Below, in pieces: positions 24,925 through 34,011 of a stretch of 64,000 bases of DNA. Position 1 is the first letter of the stretch. Each line of letters opens with the position of its first letter. The stretch comes from Akebia trifoliata (Eukaryota; Streptophyta; Magnoliopsida; Ranunculales; Lardizabalaceae). Both the position numbers and the translations under genes were made by a program. The stretch is taken from the NCBI GenBank assembly GCA_017979445.1, contig CM030706.1, forward strand, positions 29,920,493-29,984,492, given 5' to 3'. The notes beneath the pieces were generated by a model. It did no database searches. It was given only the letters and a program-made list of their open reading frames with translations, and was not told where the DNA came from.

Positions 24925-25560
24925 TCTGGGAAAAATCCAAGCTTAATAAAACCTAGTGTTTGAAAAGCAAGAGTAGAACAGATGTAAAGCTTGTATTTTA
25001 GGAACCAGTCCAATTTAGAGATAAATCTGGTCAAGGTCTTATTAATGCTGAACCAATTCTTGTTCTACTTTTGTTTGTTGCCTAAGATTTCTTTTTTTCT
25101 AAGTTTAATTGTACAAACAGATCAAATATCAACCAAAACAACTAATCTGCAAACATTCCCATCAAATCAAAAATAGGGTTTGAGAAGAACGATTAGAATA
25201 GATTTAAAGCATGTATTTTAGGATCTAGCCCAATTCAGGGATAAATCCAGTCTAGGTCTAATTAAATTTGAACCAATTCTTGTTCTAACGTTTGGTTGTT
25301 TAGGATTAAACTTGTTTTTTTTTTTAAGGTTAAAAGCACAAACAGATCAAATATCACCAAAAACAAACAACTCCCATCAATTCAAAACCTGAAAAAGCAT
25401 ATCTTACATCTAAATTGGTCAATCGATTGCAACGATGTTTGGTGGAATTCGCTATCCCTGAAACGATATCTTCTCTTAGGGCATCGAATCTTCTCTCTCT
25501 TTCAGGTGTTGCAGGAAGGAAAGAGCCGAGGTCAAGAAAACCAAAAATATAAACCTCTGG
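24925..25560 (-). promoter_or_regulatory. Predicted 5'-UTR exon and leader intron of VPS60
   Basis: On the minus strand a good donor (GAT|GTAAGAT, exon edge 25408) and a good acceptor (TTTTTCCCAG|ATAA, exon edge 24925) flank a predicted intron 25407-24926. That leaves a 52-nt untranslated segment before the ATG at 24872. The upstream exon is rich in CT/GA (CTGAAAGAGAGAGAAGATTC), as in many plant 5' leaders. A TATA-like CATATAAG sits at 25651-25658 and TTTATATTTT near 25540-25550. The transcription start was not determined. Confidence 0.5.
24955..25395. repeat. Imperfect tandem duplication in the VPS60 leader intron
   Basis: Two copies of about 210 bp, 24955-25165 and 25166-25395. Shared words include GCTTGTATTTTAGGA/GCATGTATTTTAGGA, GAACCAATTCTTGTTCTA and ACAAACAGATCAAATATCA. 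The duplication falls wholly inside the predicted 5'-UTR intron. Confidence 0.85.
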
Positions 25561-25713
25561 AACAAGATAAATTTGATGGACCCTCGGTTTCGGTAAATAT
25601 TAGAGATACCTCCCAATGTTTTCAAACCATGACATACCCCTGACTTCACTCTTATATGAGATACTTATGTAAAGTGACCGAAACACCCTCATCTTCAATC
25701 TCATGACTAAAAC

Positions 25714-25714
<1 letters not shown>

Positions 25715-25749
<35 letters not shown>
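25715..25749. repeat. (GT)n microsatellite
   Basis: About 17 GT units upstream of VPS60. An A/T-rich stretch with (TTA)n and a G run (about 26007-26018) follows near 25960-26020. I see no gene in 25750-26370. Confidence 0.9.
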
Positions 25750-25752
<3 letters not shown>

Positions 25753-26371
25753 AATTTGTTGTCTTCAATCTTTTGATAATTTTTTGAACCTATTAAATCT
25801 CTTCAAGGTTATCTTAATCCATCGTCTTCAAGCTCTTAGCAAAAAGTCAATAATTTTTCTTCCCAAAAACTCACCTCCATAGAATCCAATCATGTTCTTG
25901 AGATTTGAATCGTTTGATGATGGTTGAAGGAGATAGAATTTATAGAATTTTTTTAATTTCTTCTTCTTATTATTATTATTATTATTTATTTATTTTATTT
26001 TTTTGGTGGGGGGGGGGTGTTTGAAGAATTCAAGAGATTTGGGAAAAGGTAAAAATAAAGATATTTCGATTGTTTGTTGTTTGGAATTCATTAAAGACCA
26101 AAGTCAAGGGGTATATCATCGATTTGAAAATACAATGGTATTAATAACTTTCATAAAAAGCTTGGGGAACTCTTCAAAATTACTCAATCTTACCTAAATA
26201 TTGTATGGGATTGATTCACGAAAACAATAAGAAATTCCGAAGTATAAAATATGATATCTAACATTCAAGATTAATCCATATCCTAAAGATGCACCGCATA
26301 CATTTTGGATAATCTCAATTGTTGAATTTTGTCCATTGATTTGGCTACTTACTGGATATTCCACTGTTTAC

Positions 26372-26665
26372 ATTACATTTTAAATAAAAACATTCAAAAT
26401 GCCTCTCTACCTAATAGATTAAGACTTTTAAACATTTTTGTCACTCAACTTCATAAAATAACAAAAAACAATGGCCTGCCCATTGAATTACTAAAACAGG
26501 GTCTTCAAAAACTTATTTATTTTTAATAATTTACATTGTATTTTAAATAAAAACATCAAAAATGCCCTTTACCTATTAAGTCCTTTAGACATTTTCATCA
26601 TTCAAATTCATAAAATACATAAAACGTTGGATTATCCATCGAGTTATTAAAATGGTATATAGTCT
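26372..26665. repeat. 160-bp imperfect tandem duplication before viral copy A
   Basis: Two copies start near 26375 and 26536 with TTTTAAATAAAAACAT. They share AATGCC..TACCTA, TTCATAAAATA and GA(A/G)TTA(C/T)TAAAA. The array ends about 75 bp before the first ATG of viral copy A. Confidence 0.75.
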
Positions 26666-26739
26666 TACATAACAAACAAACTCATATTCCCTTATTTTTA
26701 TGGTTAAAAACCCAAAATAATAATAAACTTTCTATAAAC

Positions 26740-29700
26740 ATGATAAAGCAAAAGATACAAATATGGGAAACCTTAAAAAATGAAAAAATAGAATCAATAT
26801 TTCCTCCATTCAGGTCTATAAAGACCATGGGAACAGTTGCAACCCCCCTAAAATCAGAAGCTCAATTTCAAAAAGAAAATCAAAGTACTCAAAAGGACTT
26901 ATCCCACATAATAGAGCAAAATAATTATACAAATACCTATCTTAATCAATTGGGTCAATACTTCGAAAATATTAATGATAACGATAATAAAAAACTAAGA
27001 CCAACACTTTTAGGACAAACATCAAAAATATTAAACAAAAACCCAGAAAAGACTACAAAAATAAAAAATCCATTTCATCTTCAAGAGGGCTTAACACCAA
27101 TTGATACTTCTGCCTCTTTTATTGATGAAATAACAAAAAGAATCCAAGGAAATTTAAAAATAAATGTTCTAACAGAAAATAAGGACAATATTTCAGAAAC
27201 TCCTTCACAAAATGATAATAATTCTTCAGAATCTGAGTCATCACAATTTAGCAACAAAAATGAAAAATCCATTCAAATAAATAAATTAAAGAGATACAAA
27301 ACCCCTAGAACTTCCTATTCCAGACCAACTTATTATAATAAAAACAAAAATTATTATAGGAGGCCAACACCAGTTGATCTCCAGTTTGAAGAAAAAATAA
27401 ACCCTACAAAACATTATAATGGAAATGAAATATATGAATGGAATATAGATGGCCAAACAGATTATCAGATAATGAACACCATATCACAAATGATAGTATT
27501 CGGAAATGCTTGCCACAGATACAACTTATCTGTGGAACATACGACTCTTGCTGTTGCAGGAGGATTTACTGGCCAGCTATATGGATGGTGGCATAATATG
27601 CTAAGTCAATCTGAAAGAGATGAAATAACAAAACATGTAAAACTCAATGAAAATGGAGAGCCAGAATTAGATGACAAAGGAAAACCACAACCTGATGGAT
27701 TTTTAACCCTAATATCTACCATATTTTTACATTTTAATGGTAGAATAGACGAAATGGGCCAAAAGGATAGAGAAATATTAATGAGCCTAAAATGCCCAAC
27801 CTTAACAGACTTTAGATGGTATAAAGATGTTTATTTATCTAAACTATATTCTCTGAATTCCGGTTGCGATGATGTATTCTGGAAAGAAAAATTTATATCT
27901 GGATTACCCAAATTATTCGCAGAAAAAGTTAGGAAAAGTCTAAAAAACAATGATACAGACACTATAAACTATAGATTATATTCATTTGGAATGTTGATTC
28001 AAAGAGTAAACATGGTTGGACTCAAATTATGTTCAGAACTCAAACTCAAGAAACAAATAGAAAAACAAAAGTCTCGCAGAGAATTAGGAGATTTCTGCTA
28101 CCAATTTGGAAAAGAGATGTTTAGAGCCCCATCACAAAAAACTAGCAGAAAACCCCAGAAATCCACTCGATTTAAGAAAAGCTTAACCAAAAGTACCCCA
28201 ACCTTCTATAAAAAATCCTCAAAAAAGAGAGAAAAAACAGAAAGAAATGATGACACCAAACCCATTATCTGTTATAAATGTGGAAAACCTGGTCACAAAG
28301 CTAATAAGTGCCATTTAAAAAATTTTAAGAAAAAAGTTAATGAAATAAAAATACCCACGTCTTCCTCAGAATATGAAAAAACCTCATCATCCTCAGAAGA
28401 TGACTGTAAGTGTCCATGGCATCTTGATACGGTCTCTTCTAGTTCGTCCTCTATAAATATGCTCCAAATTAATGTTTTAACAGAAAACGAAAAATTAATG
28501 TTAAAAATATTGGATGAAATTCCTAATCAAACACAGAGAACTCAACACTTGATTCAAATCATGGAAAATATAAAAAATCAAGACTCAAAAGAAAAAGGTG
28601 CAAAACAGAATAACTCTACCTCATTTCAAGCATACTCGTTAAAAGACATCTATTCTAGAGTAAATAAAATTGGACCAAAAGAATCTACTTCTAATATTAC
28701 ATTATCAGGCCTACAACATCAAATTAATCAACTAAAAGAAGAAATTAGCTTCTTAAAAGAACAAATATCTGAATTACAGGTAAATTCAAACATTCATATA
28801 GAACCTGAAAAACTATCTGACACCGAAATATTGGATACAGAAGTACAAACAAATGATTTCCTCAACACCATTACCCATTACAAATATCAAAAATGGTATA
28901 CTGTCATAACAATAAAAAATAAAAAAATTTCAAAAAGGTTCGTAGCTTTAATAGACTCTGGAGCAGACCTCAATTGCATACAAGAAGGAATAATTCCCAT
29001 ATCCTTTTGCGAACCCACCAATACTTCTTTAATTACCGCTAATGGAAAACAAATGAATATTAAATATAAAATCACAGATTCCTATATTTGTAAAAATAAA
29101 ATGTGTATTCCAGTCCCTTTTCTAATAGTTCCAAATCTACAACAAGAAGCTATACTAGGAAATCCTTTTCTAAATCAAATACAACCATTTATAATGACTC
29201 AAGAAGGACTCCTTTGCAAAATAGAAAATACAGAATTACTCTTTGACTTTATAACACCCCCTACATACGGCCAAGTTGACACACTAATAAACCTAATTAA
29301 ATCTAAAGAAAAACAACTTAATCTAGTAAATCAAGAAAAAGAATTTCAAAAGATAAAACAAGATGTCTCTAACGATAAATTACAAAATAAAATAAAATAT
29401 TTTGAACAAACCCTAATAAAAAACTGCTGCTCTGAAATACCCAATGCCTTTTGGCACAGAAAAACCCATCAAGTAAACTTACCATATGTCTCTAATTTCA
29501 AAGAAAAAGATATTCCCACAAAAGCTAGGCCTATTCAAATGAATCCTCGATTTTTAGAATTATGTAAAAAAGAAATACAAGATCTACTTGACAAAAGATT
29601 AATTAGACAATCTAAGTCTCCTTGGAGCTGCGCTGCCTTTTATGTTGAAAATGCAGCTGAATTAGAAAGAGGAGCTCCTAGACTTGTAATAAACTATAAA

Positions 29701-30216
29701 CCTCTTAACAAAGTATTACAATCTATAAGATATCCAGTACCAAATAAGCAAGATCTTATTGACCGCTTAATAGAAGCAAATATCTTTTCAAAATTTGACT
29801 TGAAATCAGGATTTTGGCAAATACAAATAAAAAATAAAGATAGATACAAAACAGCATTCACTGTTCCTTTTGGACATTATGAATGGAATGTCATGCCCTT
29901 TGGGTTAAAAAACGCTCCCAGCGAATTTCAAAATATGATGAACGATATATTTGCAAAATATTCAAAATTCATATTAGTCTATATAGATGATATTCTAATA
30001 TTTTCTCAAAATATAGACTCTCATTGGAAACATCTGTATATATTTAAGAAGACAATCATACGAAATGGTTTAGTACTTTCTCAAAGAAAAATTAAACTTT
30101 TCCAAACAAAAATCCAATTCTTGGGGTTCTCCTTAGAAAATAAAACTTATACCCCGGTAAATCGTGTCATTCAATTTGCTGACAAATTCCCAGATGAAAT
30201 ATCTGATAAAAAATAA
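26740..30216 (+). CDS. Pararetroviral polyprotein: coat protein, protease, reverse transcriptase
   Basis: 1158 codons open. Residues about 60-500 are the coat-protein region, rich in N, K, S and E, with WNIDGQTDYQIM and QLYGWWHNML blocks. A CCHC knuckle CYKCGKPGHKANKCH lies near residue 512. An aspartic protease motif LIDSGADLNC is near 737. RT motifs run from about 925: ARPIQMN, PRLVINYKPLN, FDLKSGFWQI, FGLKNAPSEFQ and the catalytic VYIDDILIFS near 1080. The frame ends at a TAA between RT and RNase H, where the protein would be expected to continue. Upstream, the frame meets a stop within about 13 codons of the ATG and no movement-protein domain is present. Endogenous and probably silent; function is inferred from family motifs. 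Confidence 0.85.
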   Translation: MIKQKIQIWETLKNEKIESIFPPFRSIKTMGTVATPLKSEAQFQKENQSTQKDLSHIIEQNNYTNTYLNQLGQYFENINDNDNKKLRPTLLGQTSKILNKNPEKTTKIKNPFHLQEGLTPIDTSASFIDEITKRIQGNLKINVLTENKDNISETPSQNDNNSSESESSQFSNKNEKSIQINKLKRYKTPRTSYSRPTYYNKNKNYYRRPTPVDLQFEEKINPTKHYNGNEIYEWNIDGQTDYQIMNTISQMIVFGNACHRYNLSVEHTTLAVAGGFTGQLYGWWHNMLSQSERDEITKHVKLNENGEPELDDKGKPQPDGFLTLISTIFLHFNGRIDEMGQKDREILMSLKCPTLTDFRWYKDVYLSKLYSLNSGCDDVFWKEKFISGLPKLFAEKVRKSLKNNDTDTINYRLYSFGMLIQRVNMVGLKLCSELKLKKQIEKQKSRRELGDFCYQFGKEMFRAPSQKTSRKPQKSTRFKKSLTKSTPTFYKKSSKKREKTERNDDTKPIICYKCGKPGHKANKCHLKNFKKKVNEIKIPTSSSEYEKTSSSSEDDCKCPWHLDTVSSSSSSINMLQINVLTENEKLMLKILDEIPNQTQRTQHLIQIMENIKNQDSKEKGAKQNNSTSFQAYSLKDIYSRVNKIGPKESTSNITLSGLQHQINQLKEEISFLKEQISELQVNSNIHIEPEKLSDTEILDTEVQTNDFLNTITHYKYQKWYTVITIKNKKISKRFVALIDSGADLNCIQEGIIPISFCEPTNTSLITANGKQMNIKYKITDSYICKNKMCIPVPFLIVPNLQQEAILGNPFLNQIQPFIMTQEGLLCKIENTELLFDFITPPTYGQVDTLINLIKSKEKQLNLVNQEKEFQKIKQDVSNDKLQNKIKYFEQTLIKNCCSEIPNAFWHRKTHQVNLPYVSNFKEKDIPTKARPIQMNPRFLELCKKEIQDLLDKRLIRQSKSPWSCAAFYVENAAELERGAPRLVINYKPLNKVLQSIRYPVPNKQDLIDRLIEANIFSKFDLKSGFWQIQIKNKDRYKTAFTVPFGHYEWNVMPFGLKNAPSEFQNMMNDIFAKYSKFILVYIDDILIFSQNIDSHWKHLYIFKKTIIRNGLVLSQRKIKLFQTKIQFLGFSLENKTYTPVNRVIQFADKFPDEISDKK

Positions 30217-30821
30217 TTACAAAGGTTCCTAGGATGCCTCAATTATGTTTTAAATTTCATTAAAAACCTAAAATCTGAACGTAAAATTCTTTTTGACTTT
30301 CTAAAAACCCAAAGAAAAATAATCCTAAAAAGATTTGGACTAAAGATCATACTCTTGCAGTTCAAAAAATAAAACAAACTGTTAAGGTATTACCTTGTCT
30401 ACATATTCATAATCCTAATCTACCAAAAATAATTCAAACAGATGCATCAGAAATAGGATATGGAGGAATATTGCTACAAAAAACAGAAAAGGAAGAACAA
30501 ATAGTGAGATACACTACAGGAATTTGGAATCCATGTCAACAAAACTACTCTACAATAAAAAAGGAAATATTGGCTATTGTTCTAACAGTTTTGAAATTTC
30601 AAAGTGACATATTAAATCAAAAGTTTTTGATAAAAATCGATTGTAAATCTGCCAAAGAGGTTTTAGAAAAAGATGTTAAAAATCTTGCTTCAAAACAAGT
30701 TTTTGCCAGATGGCAAGCTTTGCTTTCAATTTTTGAATTTGATATTGAATTTATCCCTGGTTCTCAAAATTGCCTTCCTGATTTTTTAACCAGAGAATTC
30801 CTTCAAAAGCCTCAACAATGA
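30217..30821 (+). pseudogene. RNase H part of polyprotein A, after stop and frameshift
   Basis: After the TAA at 30214-30216 the same frame continues with RFLGCLNYVLNF. A frame change near 30320 then leads into IIQTDASEIGYGGIL, STIKKEILAIV, IKIDCKSAKEVL and PDFLTREF, the conserved acidic blocks of the caulimovirid RNase H. The domain is complete apart from these two breaks. It ends at TGA 30819-30821. Confidence 0.85.
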
Positions 30822-31960
30822 GCTCTTCCAAAAATCATCAAAAGACCAAAGGAAAAGATAGAATACCCATTGAAATTTCTCCGTCCAAATTTTCTCCAAT
30901 ATCTCCAAAATCTGAGTATCTCCATAAAATGAGCCAAGCTTTATTTTCTCTATCTCAAAAGCAATACGAGACTTTTTCAATACCACAAATCCAAAAGCAG
31001 TTGTTTCCCACAAACAATCTGTTTTGCCCCAAACAATCCAACTTATCCTCAAAATTCTATGAAGCTATTCTCTCCCAAACACAAAGTGCGATTGTATCTC
31101 ATAATCTCGATCAAGATGGCCAAATAGCTTATTCAAAAATAAAAATTCAAAAAATCATCACTGATCAAGAATGGGGAAGTTCCTTTTGGGCTTCCAAATA
31201 TGTCAAATCCCCTTCTAACCAACAAATTCCCTTCACATATTGGGACTATCAAAATGCTTGGGAATACGTTCTACTCATTCAAAATACAAAATGTTCTCAT
31301 TCCTGGTTCATTCAATTTTGTCAAAATTTCAATAAGCAAATCCCTTATTGGTTCTTTACCCAGTGGTGGCAAATTTATGGCTCAACCTCCGAAATTCTTC
31401 CCTTTGAGCAAGTTACCCTCTTTGAAGAATTTATCAACAATAATAAATTCAAAATTGAAGACTTGAATTATCAAAATATGCTGTTCTTTGCCCACACTAA
31501 ATATCCATGGATTCTTAGATGGAACCATTCAAAAGAAATTCTAGATAGTTTTCCCACATTTTTCAAAAATACCTACGTCAAATGGTGGGATAAATTTGAT
31601 CAAACCAAAGTCGCTGAATCTTCCTCAGTAAAAACCTCACCGTTAAAGTTTTCCCCATCAAACTTTCCAAATTTACCAACATCATCCAAAACTTATGCCA
31701 AAGTTGCTGCCTCCTCTACTGCAACTCCTACGACATCCCCAGCAAAAGTCACTGCTCAAGATTTCTTGACAGCCATTGAACAAATGCAAAAAATCTCCAA
31801 AGAACTTAAAAGTCTCAAAGATACAATGTCCAGCCGTGGATCCATTACTGTCAAATCCTCTTCTTCAAATAGTCCTATGAAAACGACGAGGACGAAGATG
31901 CTGAGCAGTTTTCATTCTAAATACGAACAAAAGTCAAAAGGTATAATACAGGTACATTGA
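30818..31960 (+). CDS. Second ORF protein of pararetrovirus copy A, unknown function
   Basis: 380 codons, intact. The ATG overlaps the RNase H stop as ATGA, suggesting coupled termination and re-initiation. The protein is polar with aromatic blocks (SSFWASKYVKS, YWDYQNAWEYVLL, WFFTQWWQIYG, YVKWWDKFDQ). It has a Ser/Pro/Lys-rich tail and a helical EQMQKISKELKSLKDTM segment. Copies B and C carry diverged homologues with the same WDYQ and WW blocks. Florendoviruses have an ORF of unknown role in this place. I assign no function. Confidence 0.75.
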   Translation: MSSSKNHQKTKGKDRIPIEISPSKFSPISPKSEYLHKMSQALFSLSQKQYETFSIPQIQKQLFPTNNLFCPKQSNLSSKFYEAILSQTQSAIVSHNLDQDGQIAYSKIKIQKIITDQEWGSSFWASKYVKSPSNQQIPFTYWDYQNAWEYVLLIQNTKCSHSWFIQFCQNFNKQIPYWFFTQWWQIYGSTSEILPFEQVTLFEEFINNNKFKIEDLNYQNMLFFAHTKYPWILRWNHSKEILDSFPTFFKNTYVKWWDKFDQTKVAESSSVKTSPLKFSPSNFPNLPTSSKTYAKVAASSTATPTTSPAKVTAQDFLTAIEQMQKISKELKSLKDTMSSRGSITVKSSSSNSPMKTTRTKMLSSFHSKYEQKSKGIIQVH

Positions 31961-31989
31961 GAAAAGAACAGGTACCTCCAGCAAAAGAA

Positions 31990-32075
31990 GAAGTCAACAA
32001 GTCAAGTCAATAAGTCAAAAGCAGAAGTAATAATGAGAAGTCAACAAGTCAAGTCAACAAGTCAAAAGCAAAAGC
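31990..32075 (-). promoter_or_regulatory. Duplicated W-box-like cluster
   Basis: Two direct copies of about 45 bp each carry four AGTCAA words, giving eight TTGACT cores on the minus strand. TTGACC/T is the core bound by plant WRKY factors. It lies about 210-290 bp upstream of the viral TATA box. Confidence 0.6.
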
Positions 32076-32109
32076 AATAATTGTAACTACTATTTATGTG
32101 TCGGTGCGC

Positions 32110-32320
32110 ATGCACTTAAAGTCCTTTGTCTGTTTATGGTCAGTGCTCTCTTTATCTTTAATTATGCTGTCTGTAATAATTTCCTTTTAGTTAGTGCGTC
32201 TGTCTGTAATAATTTCCTTTTGGTTAGTGCGTCCGTGAATAATGGGGGCTCAAATCTTATCCCCTTGGGAGGATCAAAGGTCTATTTAAAGCAAACCTCT
32301 GCTCCTTATGAGTAGAGTTG
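32110..32320 (+). promoter_or_regulatory. Pararetrovirus promoter region
   Basis: A TATA-like TATTTAA at 32283-32289 lies in GGTCTATTTAAAGC, followed by GAGTAGAG at a typical start-site distance (about 32312). Upstream is a duplicated segment of about 38 bp (TCTGTAATAATTTCCTTTT at about 32170 and 32208). The position between the last ORF and the leader matches the caulimovirid intergenic promoter. Confidence 0.6.
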
Positions 32321-32339
32321 AACCAAATTTCTAATCAAC

Positions 32340-32565
32340 CTCCTTCCAACCATCATCTCCGATCAACCATCATTTCAGACCATAATCTCCGACCAATCTC
32401 CGACCAACCAAAAGACCTAAGATCAACCATCATTTCAGACCATAATCTCCGACCAATCTCCGACAATCTCCGACCAACCAAAAGACTTTTCAGACCATAA
32501 TCTCCGACCAATCTCCGACAATCTCTGACCAACCAATCTCCGACCAACCAAAAGACCTAAGATCA
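32340..32565. repeat. CTCCGACCAAT-type minisatellite in the viral leader
   Basis: Nested repeats of ATCTCCGACCA, with larger units TTTCAGACCATAATCTCCGA and CCAACCAAAAGACCTAAGATC repeated two or three times. Located just after the predicted transcription start. Confidence 0.85.
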
Positions 32566-32702
32566 TTAACTTGAGATGAACAATAAAATAAACAGAAAAC
32601 GTACTATTTTAGAACAATTTAAAAAATTGATTCGAATAGTTCAAATTGAATGTTGGGAATGAATCAAAAGATATGGTTGATCAGTAGGATTGTCTTCATA
32701 AA

Positions 32703-32704
<2 letters not shown>

Positions 32705-32747
<43 letters not shown>
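32705..32747. repeat. (AT)n microsatellite next to copy A
   Basis: About 21 AT units about 130 bp past the recognisable end of viral copy A. Florendovirus integrations have been associated with TA-rich simple repeats, so this may mark the integration site. Confidence 0.9.
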
Positions 32748-32749
<2 letters not shown>

Positions 32750-32822
32750 AATATATATAGGATTAGGATCCGTATACACATAAAGTTACTCATAAAGTTA
32801 CAACGTGTTTTGTCTTATATGG

Positions 32823-32910
32823 TTAAAAATGTTTGGAATGGGCTGATTTTTTGTGAGGATGATCTCTATGGTGAGGAGATCATCCTTGCCAAAAATCAGC
32901 ATATTATGAA
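32823..32910. repeat. Foldback repeat, copy 2
   Basis: GCTGATTTTTTGTGAGGATG..ATCTC pairs with GAGATCATCCTTGCCAAAAATCAGC around TATGGTGAG. It is the same family as 11743-11830 but better preserved. Confidence 0.7.
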
Positions 32911-32925
32911 ACTTCTAGCCCCATA

Positions 32926-32947
32926 CCCTAAATCCTAAACCCTAAAC
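32926..32947. repeat. Short telomere-like repeat
   Basis: CCCTAAATCCTAAACCCTAAAC, i.e. three plant telomere-type units (CCCTAAA) with one base change, directly against the left end of viral copy B. Only three units, so it could be a telo-box or chance. Confidence 0.6.
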
Positions 32948-32948
32948 T

Positions 32949-34005
32949 CAAAATTTTCTAGTTCTTCTTCTTCATCAACTTGGGATAAAGCTTCTAACAA
33001 GTGCTTACGCATTTATGCTTTGGTTGTTACTCCTGCTAATCTTGACTGGATTTGAGACTTGGATAATGAAAATGCTGAAGAACTTGGTGGGGAGATTCTG
33101 GACTGTTAAGGATGATTATGTAATTATGTTGTAATACTTGCTTTGGTGGTCTTTTTAAAACGTAAGTTTGCCCACCATTTTACTTTGAACTTTCTTGTTA
33201 GAGAAGGAATGGGATGAAACTGTGAAATGGATCCTATGCAATATTCCCAACAGGAAATCCAGGCTAAAAAGAATTGAGCAAAGAAGATCAACAGGTTTGG
33301 AACTTGAGAAAGGTATTCTGGGGCCATAAAATTCTGGATAAAATACTGGAAGCTTTCTTGAATTGGTGCTGAAAAAATAGCTGGGATTGGTCCATACTGG
33401 TTCCACCATTCAGAGAACCAATTTGGAAACTATACTTTATTTAATCATTGAAAAGAAAGAACCATGAATGGTTATATTGGTCATTTTGAAAAGTAAAAGT
33501 ATTAAACCATGTTTTTTTATAGTCCCAATAGTTATAATATTAGGGATTGAACGGTTGTGATAATCGTATCATAGTGTTAAGATTTTATCCTCAGGTGGTG
33601 AGGGTAAGAAATTTTAAAATTTGGCATTTGGAGTGAGAAATCCTGTTAGAATCATTTTTATCTGGAGTATGAGTTATAAGAGCAGAGTCTGAATCTACTA
33701 AGATAAACTCATAGAATCTTTAGATTTTTGTTTGAATTTAGGAGATAAATTGATTTGGTTTATAAAAATTGATTGGGTAAAAATTTTTGGACATGATTTT
33801 TCTAACTCAGGTTCTACTGTCATAATTGGGATTAAATTAGGTTTGTAGATATATTTGGATTTTAGAGAAAAAGTAGGAGTGGGTTCTTGTTCTGATTGAT
33901 TTTGGGAAGATGAGGTTGTTACTGTTTGGGCATAGGATTTTATTGGACTAGTGGTACCTAAAACATGGAATTTGTTTGAAAGATTACTGGGTGAGCCAAA
34001 CTGTA
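32949..34005 (-). pseudogene. Second-ORF remnant of copy B
   Basis: Colinear with copy C at about 61448-62500 on the opposite strand. The best frame, 33409-33155, contains TNPSYFFSTNSRKLPVFYP and a translation block nearly identical to that of 62045-62299. That frame is shifted relative to the WW-block frame of copy A, so it is partly a frame artefact shared by both decayed copies. Many stops. Confidence 0.7.
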
Positions 34006-34011
34006 ATGGAT

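Larger units (their letters stand above)
26740..32575 (+). mobile_element. Endogenous pararetrovirus copy A (florendovirus-like caulimovirid)
   Basis: A linear piece of a caulimovirid genome: coat protein, aspartic protease, reverse transcriptase, RNase H, then a second ORF that starts on the stop codon of the first, then the intergenic promoter region. There are no LTRs and no integrase. The layout of one long polyprotein followed by a small ORF of unknown function is that of the endogenous florendoviruses. The region coding for movement protein in copies B and C is missing here. One in-frame stop and one frameshift near the RT-RNase H border are the only breaks seen. Confidence 0.85.

Noticed and set aside
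30200..30216. Possible -1 frameshift signal (A-rich run before the TAA)
   Set aside because: The RNase H blocks continue in the same frame just after the stop, so a -1 shift would not help; readthrough or simple mutation fits better.
33155..33409. 84-residue frame nearly identical to that at 62045-62299, as an independent gene
   Set aside because: Both copies are the same segment of the viral second ORF read in a shifted frame after an indel; similarity comes from copy relatedness.
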